A DNA stretch of 64,000 nucleotides from Prinia subflava (Eukaryota > Chordata > Aves > Passeriformes > Cisticolidae), in the NCBI RefSeq assembly GCF_021018805.1, contig NC_086254.1:30999300-31063299 (forward strand), given 5' to 3'. Under the pieces are notes generated by a model. The model ran no database searches. It had not been told where the DNA came from and was given only the letters and a program-made list of their open reading frames with translations. Made by a program: the position numbers and the translations under genes. This document shows, one piece after another, positions 39,842 through 52,250 of the stretch (its first letter is position 1; each line of letters starts with the position of its first letter).

Positions 39842-39871
39842 CGTCCCGGCGGGGCGGCGCGCGGGGCGGTG

Positions 39872-39884
39872 GCGCCCCCTGGCG
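39872..39884 (-). promoter_or_regulatory. CTCF-like core site
   Basis: On the minus strand the sequence reads CGCCAGGGGGCGC, matching the central part of the CTCF consensus (CAGGGGGCGC). It is embedded in the wider palindrome GGCGCC-CCCT-GGCGCC at 39871-39886. Confidence 0.5.
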
Positions 39885-39894
39885 CCGGAAGGGG

Positions 39895-40004
39895 CGTGTC
39901 GCGCGGCGGAAGCGGGGCCGAGCGCCGCAGGGTGTGTGCGCGTGTCCGTGCGAGCGGCCGCCGCTCCCGTCGCCTCCGCCCGTGGGATCCGCGCGCGCCG
40001 CCAG
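39895..40004 (+). other. YWHAB: YWHAB non-coding exon 1 (5' end uncertain)
   Basis: The strong donor CCAG|GTGAGG puts the exon end at 40004. The next acceptor in the gene is at 47461-47462, just before the coding start, so this exon is entirely 5'UTR. Its start cannot be fixed from sequence; a position near the ETS motifs is a guess. Confidence 0.6.
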
Positions 40005-43000
40005 GTGAGGGCCCGCGGCCGCCATCGCGGCGGGCATCGGCGCGGGGGACCCGCATCGCCACCCGCGGGGCGGCCCGCCCGGCCTGCCCCCGCCCGCCCG
40101 GCCCGCTCCGCTCCGCCCCGCGCGGGGAGCCGCAGGCCGCGGCGGGCGCGCCGTGGGGGGGTCCCCGCGGGAGGGTCCCCGGTTCTGCCGCCCCGGTGCT
40201 GCGTCCCCCGGCCCGGGTAACGGTGCGACCCTCGCTCGGGGGGCGCCGGCGGGCCCGGGCGGGCGGCGCCGCCCCTCGCCGAGCGCCCGGCGCTGCCCCG
40301 CCCCGGTGAGTCACTCGGTGCCCGGGGCGCGGCCGCGCTCACCTGGGCCCGCCCGGCGGGAAGGGCCGGGCCCGGGGCCCGCAGCCAGCCCCGCCACGCC
40401 GGGACCGGCACTGCCCACAGCCCCCCGCACCGCCGCGGGTGCGCCCCCCGCGGGAGCGCCGTGCCCAGCCCCGGAGAGCGCAGCTGCCGAGGCCGTGCCG
40501 GTGGCCGTGAGCCGGCCCACGTAGGGCCGGAGGTGGTCGTGGCCGTGTACGAGCGCTTCAGAAGGGGGCAAAATGCTTTTATTATTATTTTCCGATTTTG
40601 ATCGTTCGTGTCCATTTGGGAATAGAGATGCGTTTAGGGAGGACTCCACAGGGAAAGAAGGTTGGTTCAAGCCAGTTCCAGCCTACAGAAAGGCTGGGCA
40701 GTAGCCCCGATCTACCGGCCGTGGGTTTTGTTTGAGGTATGTATGACCAGGTATTAATTGGGATGCTGAAATGACAGAGGCACACAATCACTGTATTGGC
40801 AAAAATGCATCTCACACAAAGATCACACTATAAATTGGTTGCTTTCAGATAGATTCCTTATTAATAATTAAAATATCTTTTCCAGTGATGGGAAACCAAA
40901 AAACCACATCATGCAGCACCATAAAAACCAAATTCCCATGGAAAAATATCAGAGACTTTTGTAATGTTTTGTATCTTCAGTGGCTGTAGGAATATTTGTA
41001 TTTTCACCTGTTCACTATTGCAGGACACCACATATAATTATATATATTATATATAAATGAGCTTACTTCTATTTTAAAGCAATAATGAGATGTAATCTGG
41101 TCCAGAAAAGAAAACAAGAACACGAGTGCCTTTTTCTCCCTTCATATTAAAGGACTGCAAAAATATCCCCTGTATCATATTTTGTTTATTAAATTGGTAC
41201 CAATAAAGTGATAGACTCGTTGCACAGATGGGCCTGGTGCGGTTTTCTCAACCTCATTATGTCAGTACCGCATGTTCTGATCTCTGCTATTTTGATGTTG
41301 AGTCTTTTTATTTTTTCCTGAGCAGGCCTGTGCCAGTATGCAGCTTTTTGTGATGCATGTGAATAAACTCGGATGAGGAGGAGCTCAGTAAATAATTATT
41401 TGGTTAATGAGGTAAAAGCTCCTGCTCTGATCCGTGTGGTATCCTAATACCAGGCATTACAGTAGTGTGGCTGTTGTATGGCCACACTTCTTGCCCCTCC
41501 CTGTAAAATAAATACTGTCAGTTTATTATTAACAAAAGTGTTTTACCTGTGATATGAGTAGATTAGTTTGGCGTGAACTTTATGCCTGGGGGAAGATTTT
41601 TTGGGTTAACTCACTCTTTCCACGTGGATTCTAGCAGAACACAATTCTGCTGGTTGGAACAAAAAGGTGTTGCCATGTGGGGATGATGTGCTGTGGAAAT
41701 GGCAGCGTGTCCCCACCTTCAGCTGTCCTGAGCAAAGGGCCATGAGCAGGGAGCACAGCTCTGCTTTTCAGCCTGGCATTAGGAAGAACAAGGTGCTGTC
41801 ACTGAATTGGAGGTGTCCGTACAATATCAGTGTTCCCACGTGCTGTTGGTAGTGGTCATAGGCATTTTGTAATTCTCTATGGAGACTGAAAACCATTGAA
41901 TGTCATTGTATTCAATTTTACGAAGCAACAAGTAATGATGGCAGCAGATGGCCAGAGCAGGGTGAGGCATGGCTTTATAGAATGTTAATTTTATCTCAAC
42001 ATTTGCATAGAGATTTGAGCCGAAGGCCAGGGAAGATGCAGAGGAGGCTGAAGTTATGCACTGCACAAGGTCAGCAAGAATATCACAACTGTGAGGTCAT
42101 TTTCCTTTTTCCCTCATTGTGTTTGCAGGATATTTTACTGAACTAGCTATACCCAAACTAATGACAGGAAGATTTTACTGTTCAGGTCTTACCAGAGCCA
42201 TTCATTTTCTAATCAGTTACTTGACAATCCATGGTAGCCTTTGAGGGAACCAACTAGAGAAACACAACTAATAAAATCAAATGCCTAATACTGCAGTAAA
42301 GCAAGCAAGGTTCCTTGCACACGATTGAGAGAGTTACACTCCATTTCCTGTAAAAAATAGGTGTTGGAAGCAATGTCTAGTTGACAGGGAATGCCATCCC
42401 CGTCATGCAGATACTTGTGTCAGCATGTGTGTACCTGAACGGTGGAGAATGATTTTGTATTTCTTTTAGAAATAATGTCTCCAAAGCTCTTACTCTCTGT
42501 AGTTATCGAACTCTAATTTGAAATACCACTCACCTCACTCAAATGTTTAATATCGGAGTGAATTTACCTATCCAGAAATTAAGTAAGGTATGTTCACCTA
42601 TTGTTGGAATATTGAACTGCAAATTCTGTACGAGTCTGCAGCTTTACCTGTTAGAATTTGAGTGGACTTACAGAGCTTGTGACTGGGAAGTATGATTGCC
42701 TCCCATCTCACCAAATCTGGTTCTGTATTCCTTTCTCAGAGTGAAATGTGCAAGTCTGTTAACCTGCAGCCCTGCTCAACTCATTAGGGACCAGTATGTC
42801 AAACCAATAATTACACTCCTTTCTCAGTTCTTTTCTACAAAGTAGAAATGTTTGTCTGATAGATTGTCATGCTTGCTGTAGAGAGAAAAACAGTGCACAA
42901 AAATCGATGACTTAATTAGCATCAGAGGAACAGGTCATCAAGAGCAGCACACTTCAAACCAGCATAAGCTTATTAGTATTGTCCTATCAGTTCGATATGT

Positions 43001-46000
43001 TATATAAGCCAGATTATTTTCAGTGCCAGTTTTCATTTGATTTCTACAGACTTCAAGCACAGTTAGTTCTGATCCGTTTTGGCTTTGTCCTAAAGAGCCC
43101 ATAGGAATGGGAAATGGTAAAGGCTACAGAGCAGATGAGTAAGTGCTGAAGAGTAAGCTGTAGTTCTCAAAATCCTGCAGTCTTCTGAAGAACAGTAGCT
43201 GCATGTTTTACCCCTCAGCTGTTAATGGGATGTAAACCTCCAGTTCTGTATGTCCATCCACTCTTGAAAGAGCCATGGGTGTACTGACTCCAGGTGCTGT
43301 TCCCAGGCTGGAACACCATCCCCTTCACACTGCAGTTTCCACTGAAAGATGCAGGCAGCTACAAACTAATGAGTTCTGCAGGTTCTGACCTTTACCTTGG
43401 ATGCTTTGATATGTTTCAGTCTTGTCCACACAGGTGTAAAGCTCTTCTGAAGTGGGAATAAGCACTTGTAACTTACAGTGCTTGCATACATGCTCTTCTG
43501 CATTTGTAAGAGATTTGAAAGAGCTGCAGGCTGTATGGGAGATAAAGGGGAAAAATAGTGAAAAAATGGCATTTTCAGTGTGGGACTTCAGGTGATAGAA
43601 ATTTCTAGCAGCTGGTGCTGTTGGCTGTGGCTGCTGGGCAGTGGTTGGCATTCCTTACTGTAATAGTGTCTGGCCACTTCTTTTTGGAGGGCTACTAAGT
43701 TGTGTTGGACAGATTCTTAAGAAGACAGTGTCTTAAGAATTTGAACTGTGTTAATGCATCTAATATCAGAATCTTGTGCTTAGAACAGACAACTTTCAGG
43801 ACTCCTCCATGGCTGTGATCTGCACGTCTCTGCTCCTTTTTCCATCTTCCCTCTTTTCCCTTTGCCACCATGGCATGGCTTTATCAGTGCTAGAATAGAT
43901 CATTCCTGGCAGCCTCCTGTTCATCACCTCTTGTGTGTTTTGCTCCTAGCTGCAGGTAACCTTTGGTAGATGGCTTCTGTGTGTGGCCTAGGTGTATTTA
44001 TAGCTCTAGGCTTTGCTTGTTTCAGATTGTGGCACACTGGTCCATTGTTAGAGTGTGGCTTTCATCTCCTCTCTGGGAGGGACCAGTTATAACTGATAGT
44101 TGCTTCTTTGCCTTTTCAAACATCACTCCTTTCCTTGTATCTTTTTTCCTTCTGGCAAACACTTCCCTCTTTTGGAGCTCAAGCCAGCATAGCTCTGCAA
44201 AGCTCTCTCCAAGCTTCTAACAAGGTAAGCAATGGAGAACCAAATGAGGATTTTAAGTGTTCCTTTATGCAGCACCCTTGGGAGGAAATAATGGTAGGCT
44301 TACTGTCATTGGCAGATATTTTGGTGTGGGCAATAATTTTCTTGCTTCATTTAAGTTCTGTTAAATCCATGTTAACAATACTTATGTTTCATAGCAAACC
44401 TAACAGTACAGATATTAAGACAAACTAACTAAACTTAAGCCCCTGTACACTAAATTCTTGTGTCAAAACTAAGCCAGGGAAGCTCTCAGGAGCACCATCT
44501 TTAGTGATGAGTTTGAGTTGCATATATGCATAAATGACTTTAATGTGCATAAATTAGTTACATTGCTGAGGAAAGTTGCTTGATTCTAGAAGAAGCAACA
44601 TTCTAATCTTTGTGCTGGTATTTTCCTTGTATAATTGACATGTTAAACTGGTTTCTGGATCTCTTTTAACAGTTAGGTCTTTGTGCCCCCATGTTTTCCT
44701 TCATGTGCAGTTCCCTTTATGGTTTCCTTCATGTGTCCTTATATGAACCCATTGACTGCTGTGAACTGTCTTGCATCTAAATATAAATATGTCAGTGAGC
44801 TTGATAAAACAAACTGCACCCTTTCAAAACTAAATTCTGTATTGTTTGTAAACGGAATTCTGCACAGATGACTTGTCTACAGATTAGAGCACTATTGGCA
44901 AAGTGCAGATCAAAGATAAAACTAACTGACCTTTCAATGGCAAAATGTGAACTCAATTGGAGCTACTTGTCTGTGCACTTCAATTAGCAGGCTGCTTCCA
45001 CATAACAAGCACATTCCATGAGAAGAAGAGGAGAAGATAAGATGTTTGCAGTAGCAATACTTGCAGAAGCTGTGCAGACAATGAAGAAACTAAAAGTGCT
45101 CTGAAACTGTTCAGTTTCAATGTCCTGTTGTTCAGAGTTGGCTCTTGTAATGTAAAAAGCATTCTTCAGGTGTACTTTGCTCATGTTCAGATTTTAGTGA
45201 GTGGGTAGAGAAATACCACTCACAAATTACTTCCTGCCTTAAGCACATGGTCTGCAATTAGTGCTGAGTTAAGGGAATGGTTTACAAGGTTTGATAGACT
45301 CAACAGGGAAGAATGGGATGGGTTGTCTCAAGGGGAAATGATCCGATGATTTCCTTGGACTTGTTCTGCAGTGGTGTTATGACAACCTTCAAAGCAGGGA
45401 GAAACAGTGCACATCACAAATCCCACTTAACCTTTTCCATCATCAGGAACTATCTGTTTGATAAGCTTGTGGAAACCAGTGATAATATCCCCAGGCTAAA
45501 AGCTTACTGGGGAAGAGAGAACCAAATGAATCATGTCTTACCACAAGTTGTCACACTGCTGCCCACAGTCACCCTGTCTCGTTGAGAGCTTTGATCTGAA
45601 GTCCGTGTGGCACCTTCCAGTTGGTCCCTGAATCCACTGGTTTAAGTACAGCACTTGAAATGGAGCTTAACCACAGCCCAACTTGACTTACCAGTCTGCA
45701 GAAGATCCCTTTCCATAAGGCTGGTTTTAGTTTTCCATGTCCTTACTCTGAGTGTCTTTCAAAGATGGGTGCATTAGGATCTACAAAGGATCAAAGACAA
45801 GCAGGAGAGAGTGTGACTTGCAGATACAGAGCAGGTACATTTGATTGCTGGGTTTACTTCAGGGACTCCTGTGTGAAATAACTATGTTTGACTTGATATC
45901 CTGAGTGATTTTTTTTTTTTTTTTTTGCTAAAATGGAATATCTTCAGCTGGAGGGACAGAACGTGCTCATCTCAAAATAATTTTGTAGTTAGGACTCGTC

Positions 46001-47462
46001 CTCAGCAGTGTGAGCAGTGTATGAAGCTGCTCATAGACACAATGGGAATTTGGGTCTGCATCTCATTGTCCTGGTTGAGGATTTAGTACAGGGGGCTGGT
46101 TTTCCTCTATAATAATATGGTAGGTGATCCTTGGAGAAAATACAAGCTGAGCAGTATGTGCAAAATGTTCTCCATCAGAAGCCTGTCAGACTGGAATCTT
46201 CAAAGGTGAGAGCCGGGGAAAAGGCTGCAGCAATCACTTTCAGCATGTTGGTTCTTTCTAATAGGACTGTAGGTGCTTCTATAAGAAGTCTGTGAAATAC
46301 AAATGCAAACTTGTTCTTGTTTAGTCATTATTGTTTTTTAGAAGTTGTTTTTAGGCTGTTCAGTCTCAGCCTGACAATTTACCTAGACAGTGAGAGCCCT
46401 GATTAGGAGTAGGAGAGGGTAATTATTACTCAGTACTGATGAGAGTAACAGTTCTGGATGTGTCCAAAAGTGAGCCTGCATACCTGGAGAAATCTTACAG
46501 AATAGTTTGGGTTGTCTGTAAGTTTGTAAAGTATTGAGGTCCATTTTAATGTAGGCAAAGAGACTTATTTACTTTCTCCTGTGAGCCTGGCCCTGGGTGG
46601 TTTATTCATTCTCCTTGGCATAAACTCTTCAGTGACCCTGTGGCCATGTGATGTATTTTCCCAGCTTTGGTTGCTAAACTGCATTATCAAAAATGATAAA
46701 CAAGTTGTTTCCACATAAGTAATTTGTTTTGTAGCACTGATTATTGTGTGGGCCACATCCCATTCAGATTTTATGAATGTCAGTGTTATTTAAAAGGTCT
46801 TGAAAACCTGAGACTGCAGCCACCCTAGCTGTGTAGAGTTGTCCATTATGTGTATGTTGATGCATATGTAAAAAAACCCACATTATTTTCTGGCAGAACA
46901 TTATAAATGTACTTTCCGTAGTTGCCAACAACTACAGCTTTCCTGGGTATGGTTTATGTAAACCCACAGAAACACCTCCTCTAACTTACCAAAAATCTTC
47001 AGTGTCAGAAGGAGCTGTCCAGTGCTTCAGTGCTCCTAAGCAGTTGCTCTTGTACTGCAGGGGAGTGAAACAAAGAACTAGAACAAACAAACCTGGAAAA
47101 GCCCCAGCAACCTGGTGGTTTCTTGGTTAACATCTCCCCAGTTCAGCTGTGGCTGGTAAAGGAAAGAGGAGGGATTCACAGGGCTGTGCTGTGCTTAATG
47201 CCAATATGACTTTTGCTGCATTTTGAAGAACAATGCTTTCATATCTTCAGGACTGTCGATAATCATTTACACATGGAAATGCTACATATATGGCAAAAGG
47301 TCAAATACATTTTTTAAAAGAAACCCTTTGTATTACTTTATTACAGTTGATAGATTTCCCTCTTCTTACTGACTCTAAGATCTGTTTCACCCTTCAGCAT
47401 GAACTTCCCCAGTGCAGACCATCAAGACATTTTTCTCTCTTTTTATTCCTCGCTAATTGCAG
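40005..47462 (+). other. YWHAB: YWHAB 5'UTR intron (intron 1)
   Basis: About 7.5 kb from GTGAGG at 40005 to the acceptor GCTAATTGCAG ending 47462. Contents are AT-rich DNA, an AT-palindromic patch at about 41035-41058 and an 18-base T run at 45909-45926. I see no exon of another gene. The 3' end of the intron happens to stay in frame with the coding exon from 47290, but lies before a good acceptor. Confidence 0.75.
45909..45926. repeat. T18 homopolymer
   Basis: Eighteen consecutive T in YWHAB intron 1. No retroposed body is attached. Confidence 0.95.
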
Positions 47463-47763
47463 GACAGCCATGGATAAAAGTGAGTTGGTACAGAAAGCCA
47501 AACTGGCTGAGCAGGCCGAGCGTTACGATGACATGGCTGCAGCTATGAAGGCTGTCACTGAGCAGGGACATGAACTGTCCAATGAAGAAAGGAATCTCCT
47601 CTCCGTGGCCTACAAGAACGTGGTCGGTGCCCGCCGCTCGTCCTGGCGTGTGATTTCCAGCATCGAACAGAAAACAGAGAGAAACGAGAAGAAACAGCAG
47701 ATGGGAAAAGAATATCGTGAGAAAATCGAGGCTGAATTGCAGGATATCTGCAATGATGTTCTG
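47463..47763 (+). CDS. YWHAB: YWHAB exon 2 (first coding exon)
   Basis: Seven bases of 5'UTR and codons 1-98, [11 protein letters not shown] through DICNDVL. It carries the dimerisation helices and groove residues Lys49, Arg56 and Arg60. Donor CTG|GTAATA at 47764. Confidence 0.96.
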
Positions 47764-50700
47764 GTAATAATCCAACAGCAAAAATAACAGTAGTTAGTAC
47801 TGCAGTATTTTTCAGAGAGGCTTAAGGAATTTTAGTAGTGCTGTAGACACTGCAGCACCTTAGCAGGGGAATAATTTTGCATAGCTACTTACTTGGGTCC
47901 AATTCTAGCTCCTAAGTCATTTAACTTGCTTCTTAGGGAATTTGTTATAAAAGAGTACAGTTTTTTATAGCAGCAAAAAGCAAACAAGGCCATGTTGAAG
48001 ACCCCTGGTTGCTGGCTGGAGGGGGTTCACCATGAAAACAAATTTAGATCTGGGGCACTGACATGAGTCTTGCTAAAACGCCTGTTGTTTATATTCTTTA
48101 ATTAATGAATGCTGATGTCCTGAGTCTAGTTTAGTACTTTTTTTTTAGAGAGAAGGTGTGTAGTTCTTCTTTCAGACTGATTTTGCTCTTTCTTTCACTC
48201 GGAAAAGAGGCATTCCTTTTATTGTTGCTCCATTTCCTTAAGATCAGTCAGGAGCAGATGCTGTCAGTGCAGTCCATCTTTGCATCTCTGAGTGCACATG
48301 TGCTGCCTGTGCCACTGTCAAACTTTGCAGCTGAAGTTGGAGATAGAATCAGTTTCTTGTGGACAATTTCACGGCTCTGCATGGAATTCAAATTTGTGGC
48401 AGCAAAAGTGACCAGATACACTGATTTCCAGCTGCTGCTTTTCGTTAGTTTGGTCATGGATGTGGGTTTGCATCAGCAGGCTTAAGCCCTGCTAGCCTTC
48501 AGATCCTGCAGGAGGGAATCGTGGATGGAATCAATAGAGCAAGTTTGCAGCTCTCCATAGATTAGGCTACAGGTAGTTTATCTTTTTTTTCCCAGAGTTT
48601 AGACAGCAGTAGGCAAAGTGATTAACGTGAGTCTGCCTAAGTCGTGACAGCAGTCATTGTTACTGTTTGAACAGGTCATGCTCGCCATTGTAACAAAGCC
48701 TCTGTTGCAGACATTATTTTTCTGACTCAGAAAACATAACTTTTTAAAAATCTTTTTCAGGAACTCCTGGATAAATACCTTATTGTCAATGCCACGCAGC
48801 CAGAAAGCAAGGTCTTCTATTTGAAAATGAAAGGTGATTACTACAGATACCTCTCAGAGGTGGCATCTGGAGACAATAAGCAAAGTAAGTAGGAGTGAAA
48901 TCTCTCTGTGGACCAAACAGAATCAAGTATAAAAACCACTTGTATTCTTTTCCCCAACATCAAGTATTTATTTCTTTTCACTACTGCTCTGTAGTTATGA
49001 AGATAGGTGCAGTGCAAGTCACTTTTGGAGAAAGACTTCACTGAAATTAATAGAAATGATTGACAGATTTTCATCATTGCAGTCAAACTCTGCTTGCAGC
49101 CCCTGAGCACAGCAGCTAGTTTTCAAGCATATGGGGCAGTGTAAAATCATTTTCCTGGAGAATGTAGGTTTCTTTCTCATGGAAAATGCTTAGTTTGTTT
49201 GATCTTATGTTTAAACTATGAATTCAGCTCAAGTCTTCCCTGTTTGCAAACTCTCTGGATACAAATATAGGCTATTGGGTTCCTGGGTTCTAAAGTAATA
49301 ACTTCTGAAATGGGAAAGCAGTGCTGAACTGTCTGAATTCCTGTGAGTGTCTGATATAGTCCCTGTCTTGCAAACTGAACGTGATGTCAATATGGAGTTT
49401 ATTGTTACTCATTAGCCAGGAAGGGACTGTTGGCTTTGCCCTGAAACCCTAACCTGAAATACAAAGTTCATGACCTAACTGCAGCAGTTTAGTTACCTCT
49501 TCTTCCCCATATGGTTTTGTCTGGATTTAGTATTGATAACTATGACTTCTTCAGCTGGGCTAGAAATGAATGTTTAAAACCAGAACACTTAAGTACAGTT
49601 TGTGTCCATTCAGATCGGTTGGAATTCATTGAATAAATTTTATTTTAAGTTTCTATTAAAAAATCTATTTCAGCGTTAATTGTTCAGCAAGTGGAAGGCT
49701 TTTGCATGTAAAAACATTGAAAGAAATGTCTGTGCATAGGTAATTGTATGAATTTCTGGTAGCATGGTAGTCTATGCTGAGAATATAATTGCTTTCCCCA
49801 TGAAGAGGAGAGATGTACTGTGTATTTATGTGCTTGTAATTGCTTCTTGCAGCAACGGTAGCAAACTCCCAGCAAGCTTATCAGGAGGCATTTGAAATTA
49901 GCAAGAAAGAGATGCAGCCAACACACCCCATTCGACTTGGTTTGGCTCTAAATTTCTCTGTCTTCTACTATGAGATCCTAAATTCTCCTGAAAAAGCCTG
50001 TAATCTGGCAAAGACGGTAAGCAGACTCTTCATATCACCAATTTTTGTGGAGGCTGAGGAGGTAATTACATGGTTACAGTAACACTTTGCAGATGATTAT
50101 GCTTTTTCATATCAAATTCTTTTAAAATGCTGTCATAAAACATTTGAGATTGTAGTATATTTTCAGGTAAGTTGGTTTGCTGGACTAGCTTAGCTTTGGG
50201 TAAGGCTAATTTGCTGCTGCAGCTGTTCCAGTGACAGGGAAGACAAATTGCCTCTGTTTAATGTCCACCTAATTCTTGTAGAATGTGTTTGTGTCAAAAT
50301 TGAAAACACTTGAATTAATTTAGCACTTCTAAAGTGAAATATTTATTTAAATTGGAGCACTTAGCCAGTACATGAAGTGTTGTTTGTGTGCCCATCTTTG
50401 TAGTCCTAAATGTCCTTGTTATCCATATGCATGTGTCCCTCTCTCCAGAGACCAAAAAGAGCTTTTGTGATGGGTTGTGGCAAACAAATAGCCAGTCATT
50501 TTTTCCTTAGTCTTCTCCCTAAAATAGGATTAGTCTTGTAAATGGAGCTTTTTGTGTCTGTGGAAATTGTCTAGTAGTAACTTGAATAACATGGCATTAG
50601 GTGAATCTCTGTGTTCTTAATATGCACTTCAGTAAGACTTTGTAACAAGAAGTGATGTTGTGCTGTAAAATGCTGCTGCTGTTCTTGCTTTTTTTTAGTT

Positions 50701-51977
50701 AAAATGCTTACATCTGTTTCAAACCTGAATGAAGAAATGGCACTTATGGCTCTCAGACTCACAGTATTGATTTTCACGTGTAACAGATGGATGGGAAGAA
50801 TGGCTTTGTTAATCTCTAGTGGAACATACCTGATTTCCTCTGCTGTTTTGAAAAGAAATTGAAAACCTTCCTGCCCACCGTCGAAAAATCTTGTGTTCCA
50901 TTTTCTTGTCTACTTACTCATGTACTATATATATATATACACACATATATATATATATATACACTCATTCAAGTAATGGTACCTTTGTCTTTCACTGCTT
51001 GTTTAGACCAGTGAGACCTTCCTTTTAATGAGTGTCTTTTTTTTAGTGTTGTCTTAAACCTGAGTTCCAGCTATGTGAACCATTTTTCTGCATGACACAT
51101 AGAATGCTCTTGACTTTCCAGTACTTGGTATTGGCATTTAGTAAAGTTTTCCTGGGCTTTTATCTGGACACCACTGAAGACTTCTGTTTTCCCCTGCCTG
51201 TCTGGGATCTGGTGCTCACTTTGTTTTACATTTCTTCTTGTGGTGGAAAAGAAAAATACCAGAAGCCCTTTTTACAGAATTTGGATAGTAATGTGGCAGA
51301 TTTGTAAGCTGTGTATAAGCAGAAGTGTGAAAGCAGAGTGTGAAAGGGCCGTGTTTCTGTTTTTAGGCGTTTGATGAAGCGATAGCAGAGCTGGACACGC
51401 TGAATGAAGAGTCTTACAAAGACAGCACCCTGATCATGCAGCTGCTTAGGGACAACCTCACTGTGAGTACCATGGGGCAAACCACTGCACTCTAGGCTGC
51501 TGCACTCTGAAGTGGGACTCAGCATCTGAAAGCTGATGCGGTTCTGTGCCATTAAAAGCTTTTTCTGAGGCGTTAACTGCATGTGTTAACTGCGATGCTT
51601 TTTGTAACCAGACCAGTTAGACTTGTTCAAACTAGGAATCATTTGTTAACTGCTGTAACAAACTCAGATTCCTATTGTAACACAGAGTGGGGTTTGTTCT
51701 CAACAGTTTTATGTGGAACTTCTCAGCTTGTGCTAGCTTCTTGCTTATCTTTTATTCATGTTCTAGTTTACTATTCTTCAGCTTTACTATTAAGTTCAGT
51801 TCTGCATTGCTCTTAGCTGAGAGAATTGCACAGCTACTACTAATCACGCTGTCTTCCCTTTCCTGACAATTGTAATTAACCGTGCTTCCAGCATAAACAC
51901 GTGTTTGTATTTCCTTACAGCTATGGACGTCGGAAAACCAGGGAGATGAAGGGGATGCTGGGGAGGGAGAGAACTAA
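47470..51977 (+). CDS. YWHAB: YWHAB, 14-3-3 protein beta/alpha (complete, five coding exons)
   Basis: 14-3-3 beta is a cytosolic dimeric adaptor that binds phosphoserine/phosphothreonine motifs in partners such as RAF kinases. Coding exons are 47463-47763 (ATG at 47470), 48761-48884, 49853-50016, 51367-51462 and 51921-51977 (stop TAA 51975-51977). They sum to 735 bases, 244 residues plus stop, the length of the short 14-3-3 beta form. All junctions are GT-AG and in frame. The phosphopeptide groove is intact: Lys49, Arg56, Arg127, Tyr128 and Asn173. Ser184 in NSPEK is the known JNK-site position. The acidic tail [11 protein letters not shown] identifies beta rather than zeta. The start context GCCATGG is strong. 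There is no ATG two codons upstream (it reads ACA GCC), so the 246-residue mammalian long form cannot start here. Confidence 0.97.
48761..48884 (+). CDS. YWHAB: YWHAB exon 3
   Basis: Acceptor TCTTTTTCAG; codons from [13 protein letters not shown] to SGDNK plus one base of Gln139. It carries Lys120, Arg127 and Tyr128. Donor AAA|GTAAGT. It differs from human at IVN (human IPN) and at Tyr126 (human Phe). Confidence 0.95.
49853..50016 (+). CDS. YWHAB: YWHAB exon 4
   Basis: Acceptor CTTCTTGCAG; completes Gln139 and runs through [18 protein letters not shown] to NLAKT. It contains Asn173 and Ser184. Donor ACG|GTAAGC at 50017. Confidence 0.95.
50926..50963. repeat. (TA)n/(CA) microsatellite
   Basis: TA dinucleotides with a short ACACAC interruption, in YWHAB intron 4. 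Confidence 0.9.
51367..51462 (+). CDS. YWHAB: YWHAB exon 5
   Basis: Acceptor CTGTTTTTAG; encodes [20 protein letters not shown] to RDNLT, helices of the C-terminal groove wall. Donor ACT|GTGAGT. Confidence 0.95.
51921..51977 (+). CDS. YWHAB: YWHAB exon 6 coding part
   Basis: Acceptor TTCCTTACAG; encodes [18 protein letters not shown] and the TAA stop, the flexible acidic C-terminal tail. The exon continues as the 3'UTR. Confidence 0.95.
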   Translation, partial: LWTSENQGDEGDAGEGEN

Positions 51978-52244
51978 TGGCTGTCACGCTTCACTATATG
52001 TTCAATGTCACCCTGTATCCTACACATAATCCCTTTGTGCGACAAGCAAAAAGAATAGTACATTGACTTTCACAACCTCAACGTAGCAAAAACTGTCTGT
52101 GGGGTAAAACCGGTTGGTTGGTGTTTTGTGTACCTAGAGCGGAGGTCGGTTATTCCAATGGCATTCCGAACTTTCCTATTCTGAACATTTACAGTTCCGA
52201 TTACCGTGTTTATATTTTTAACTGAACACTGTGATAATAATAAT

Positions 52245-52250
52245 AATAAA
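52245..52250 (+). terminator. YWHAB: YWHAB proximal poly(A) signal
   Basis: AATAAA at the end of a TAATAATAATAAA run, followed within 10 bases by the GT-rich GGGTTTTGTGATTG. Use of it would give a 3'UTR of about 290 bases. Confidence 0.65.

Larger units (their letters stand above)
39570..40530 (+). promoter_or_regulatory. YWHAB: YWHAB CpG-island promoter
   Basis: Dense CpG island with no TATA box, typical of a housekeeping gene. In order it holds a (GGGCC)6 block at 39782-39811, a palindromic RFX-type X-box at 39828-39841, a CTCF-like core on the minus strand at 39872-39884, ETS-type motifs at 39885-39891 (CCGGAAG) and 39906-39912 (GCGGAAG), and a splice donor after 40004. The transcription start is inferred to lie around or after the ETS motifs. 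The long open frames on both strands reflect GC content only. Confidence 0.85.

Noticed and set aside
39434..40615. 393-codon minus-strand frame across the YWHAB promoter
   Set aside because: CpG-island artefact. It crosses a CR1 tail, the promoter motifs and a splice donor of the opposite strand.
46496..46520. CR1-like TACAGAATAGTTTGGGTTG in YWHAB intron 1
   Set aside because: It resembles the reverse CR1 end, but the next bases do not continue as CR1. Too short to call.
47290..47462. In-frame N-terminal extension of YWHAB
   Set aside because: This part lies before a good acceptor (GCTAATTGCAG) and is intronic. The known N-terminus MDKSELV follows the acceptor directly.
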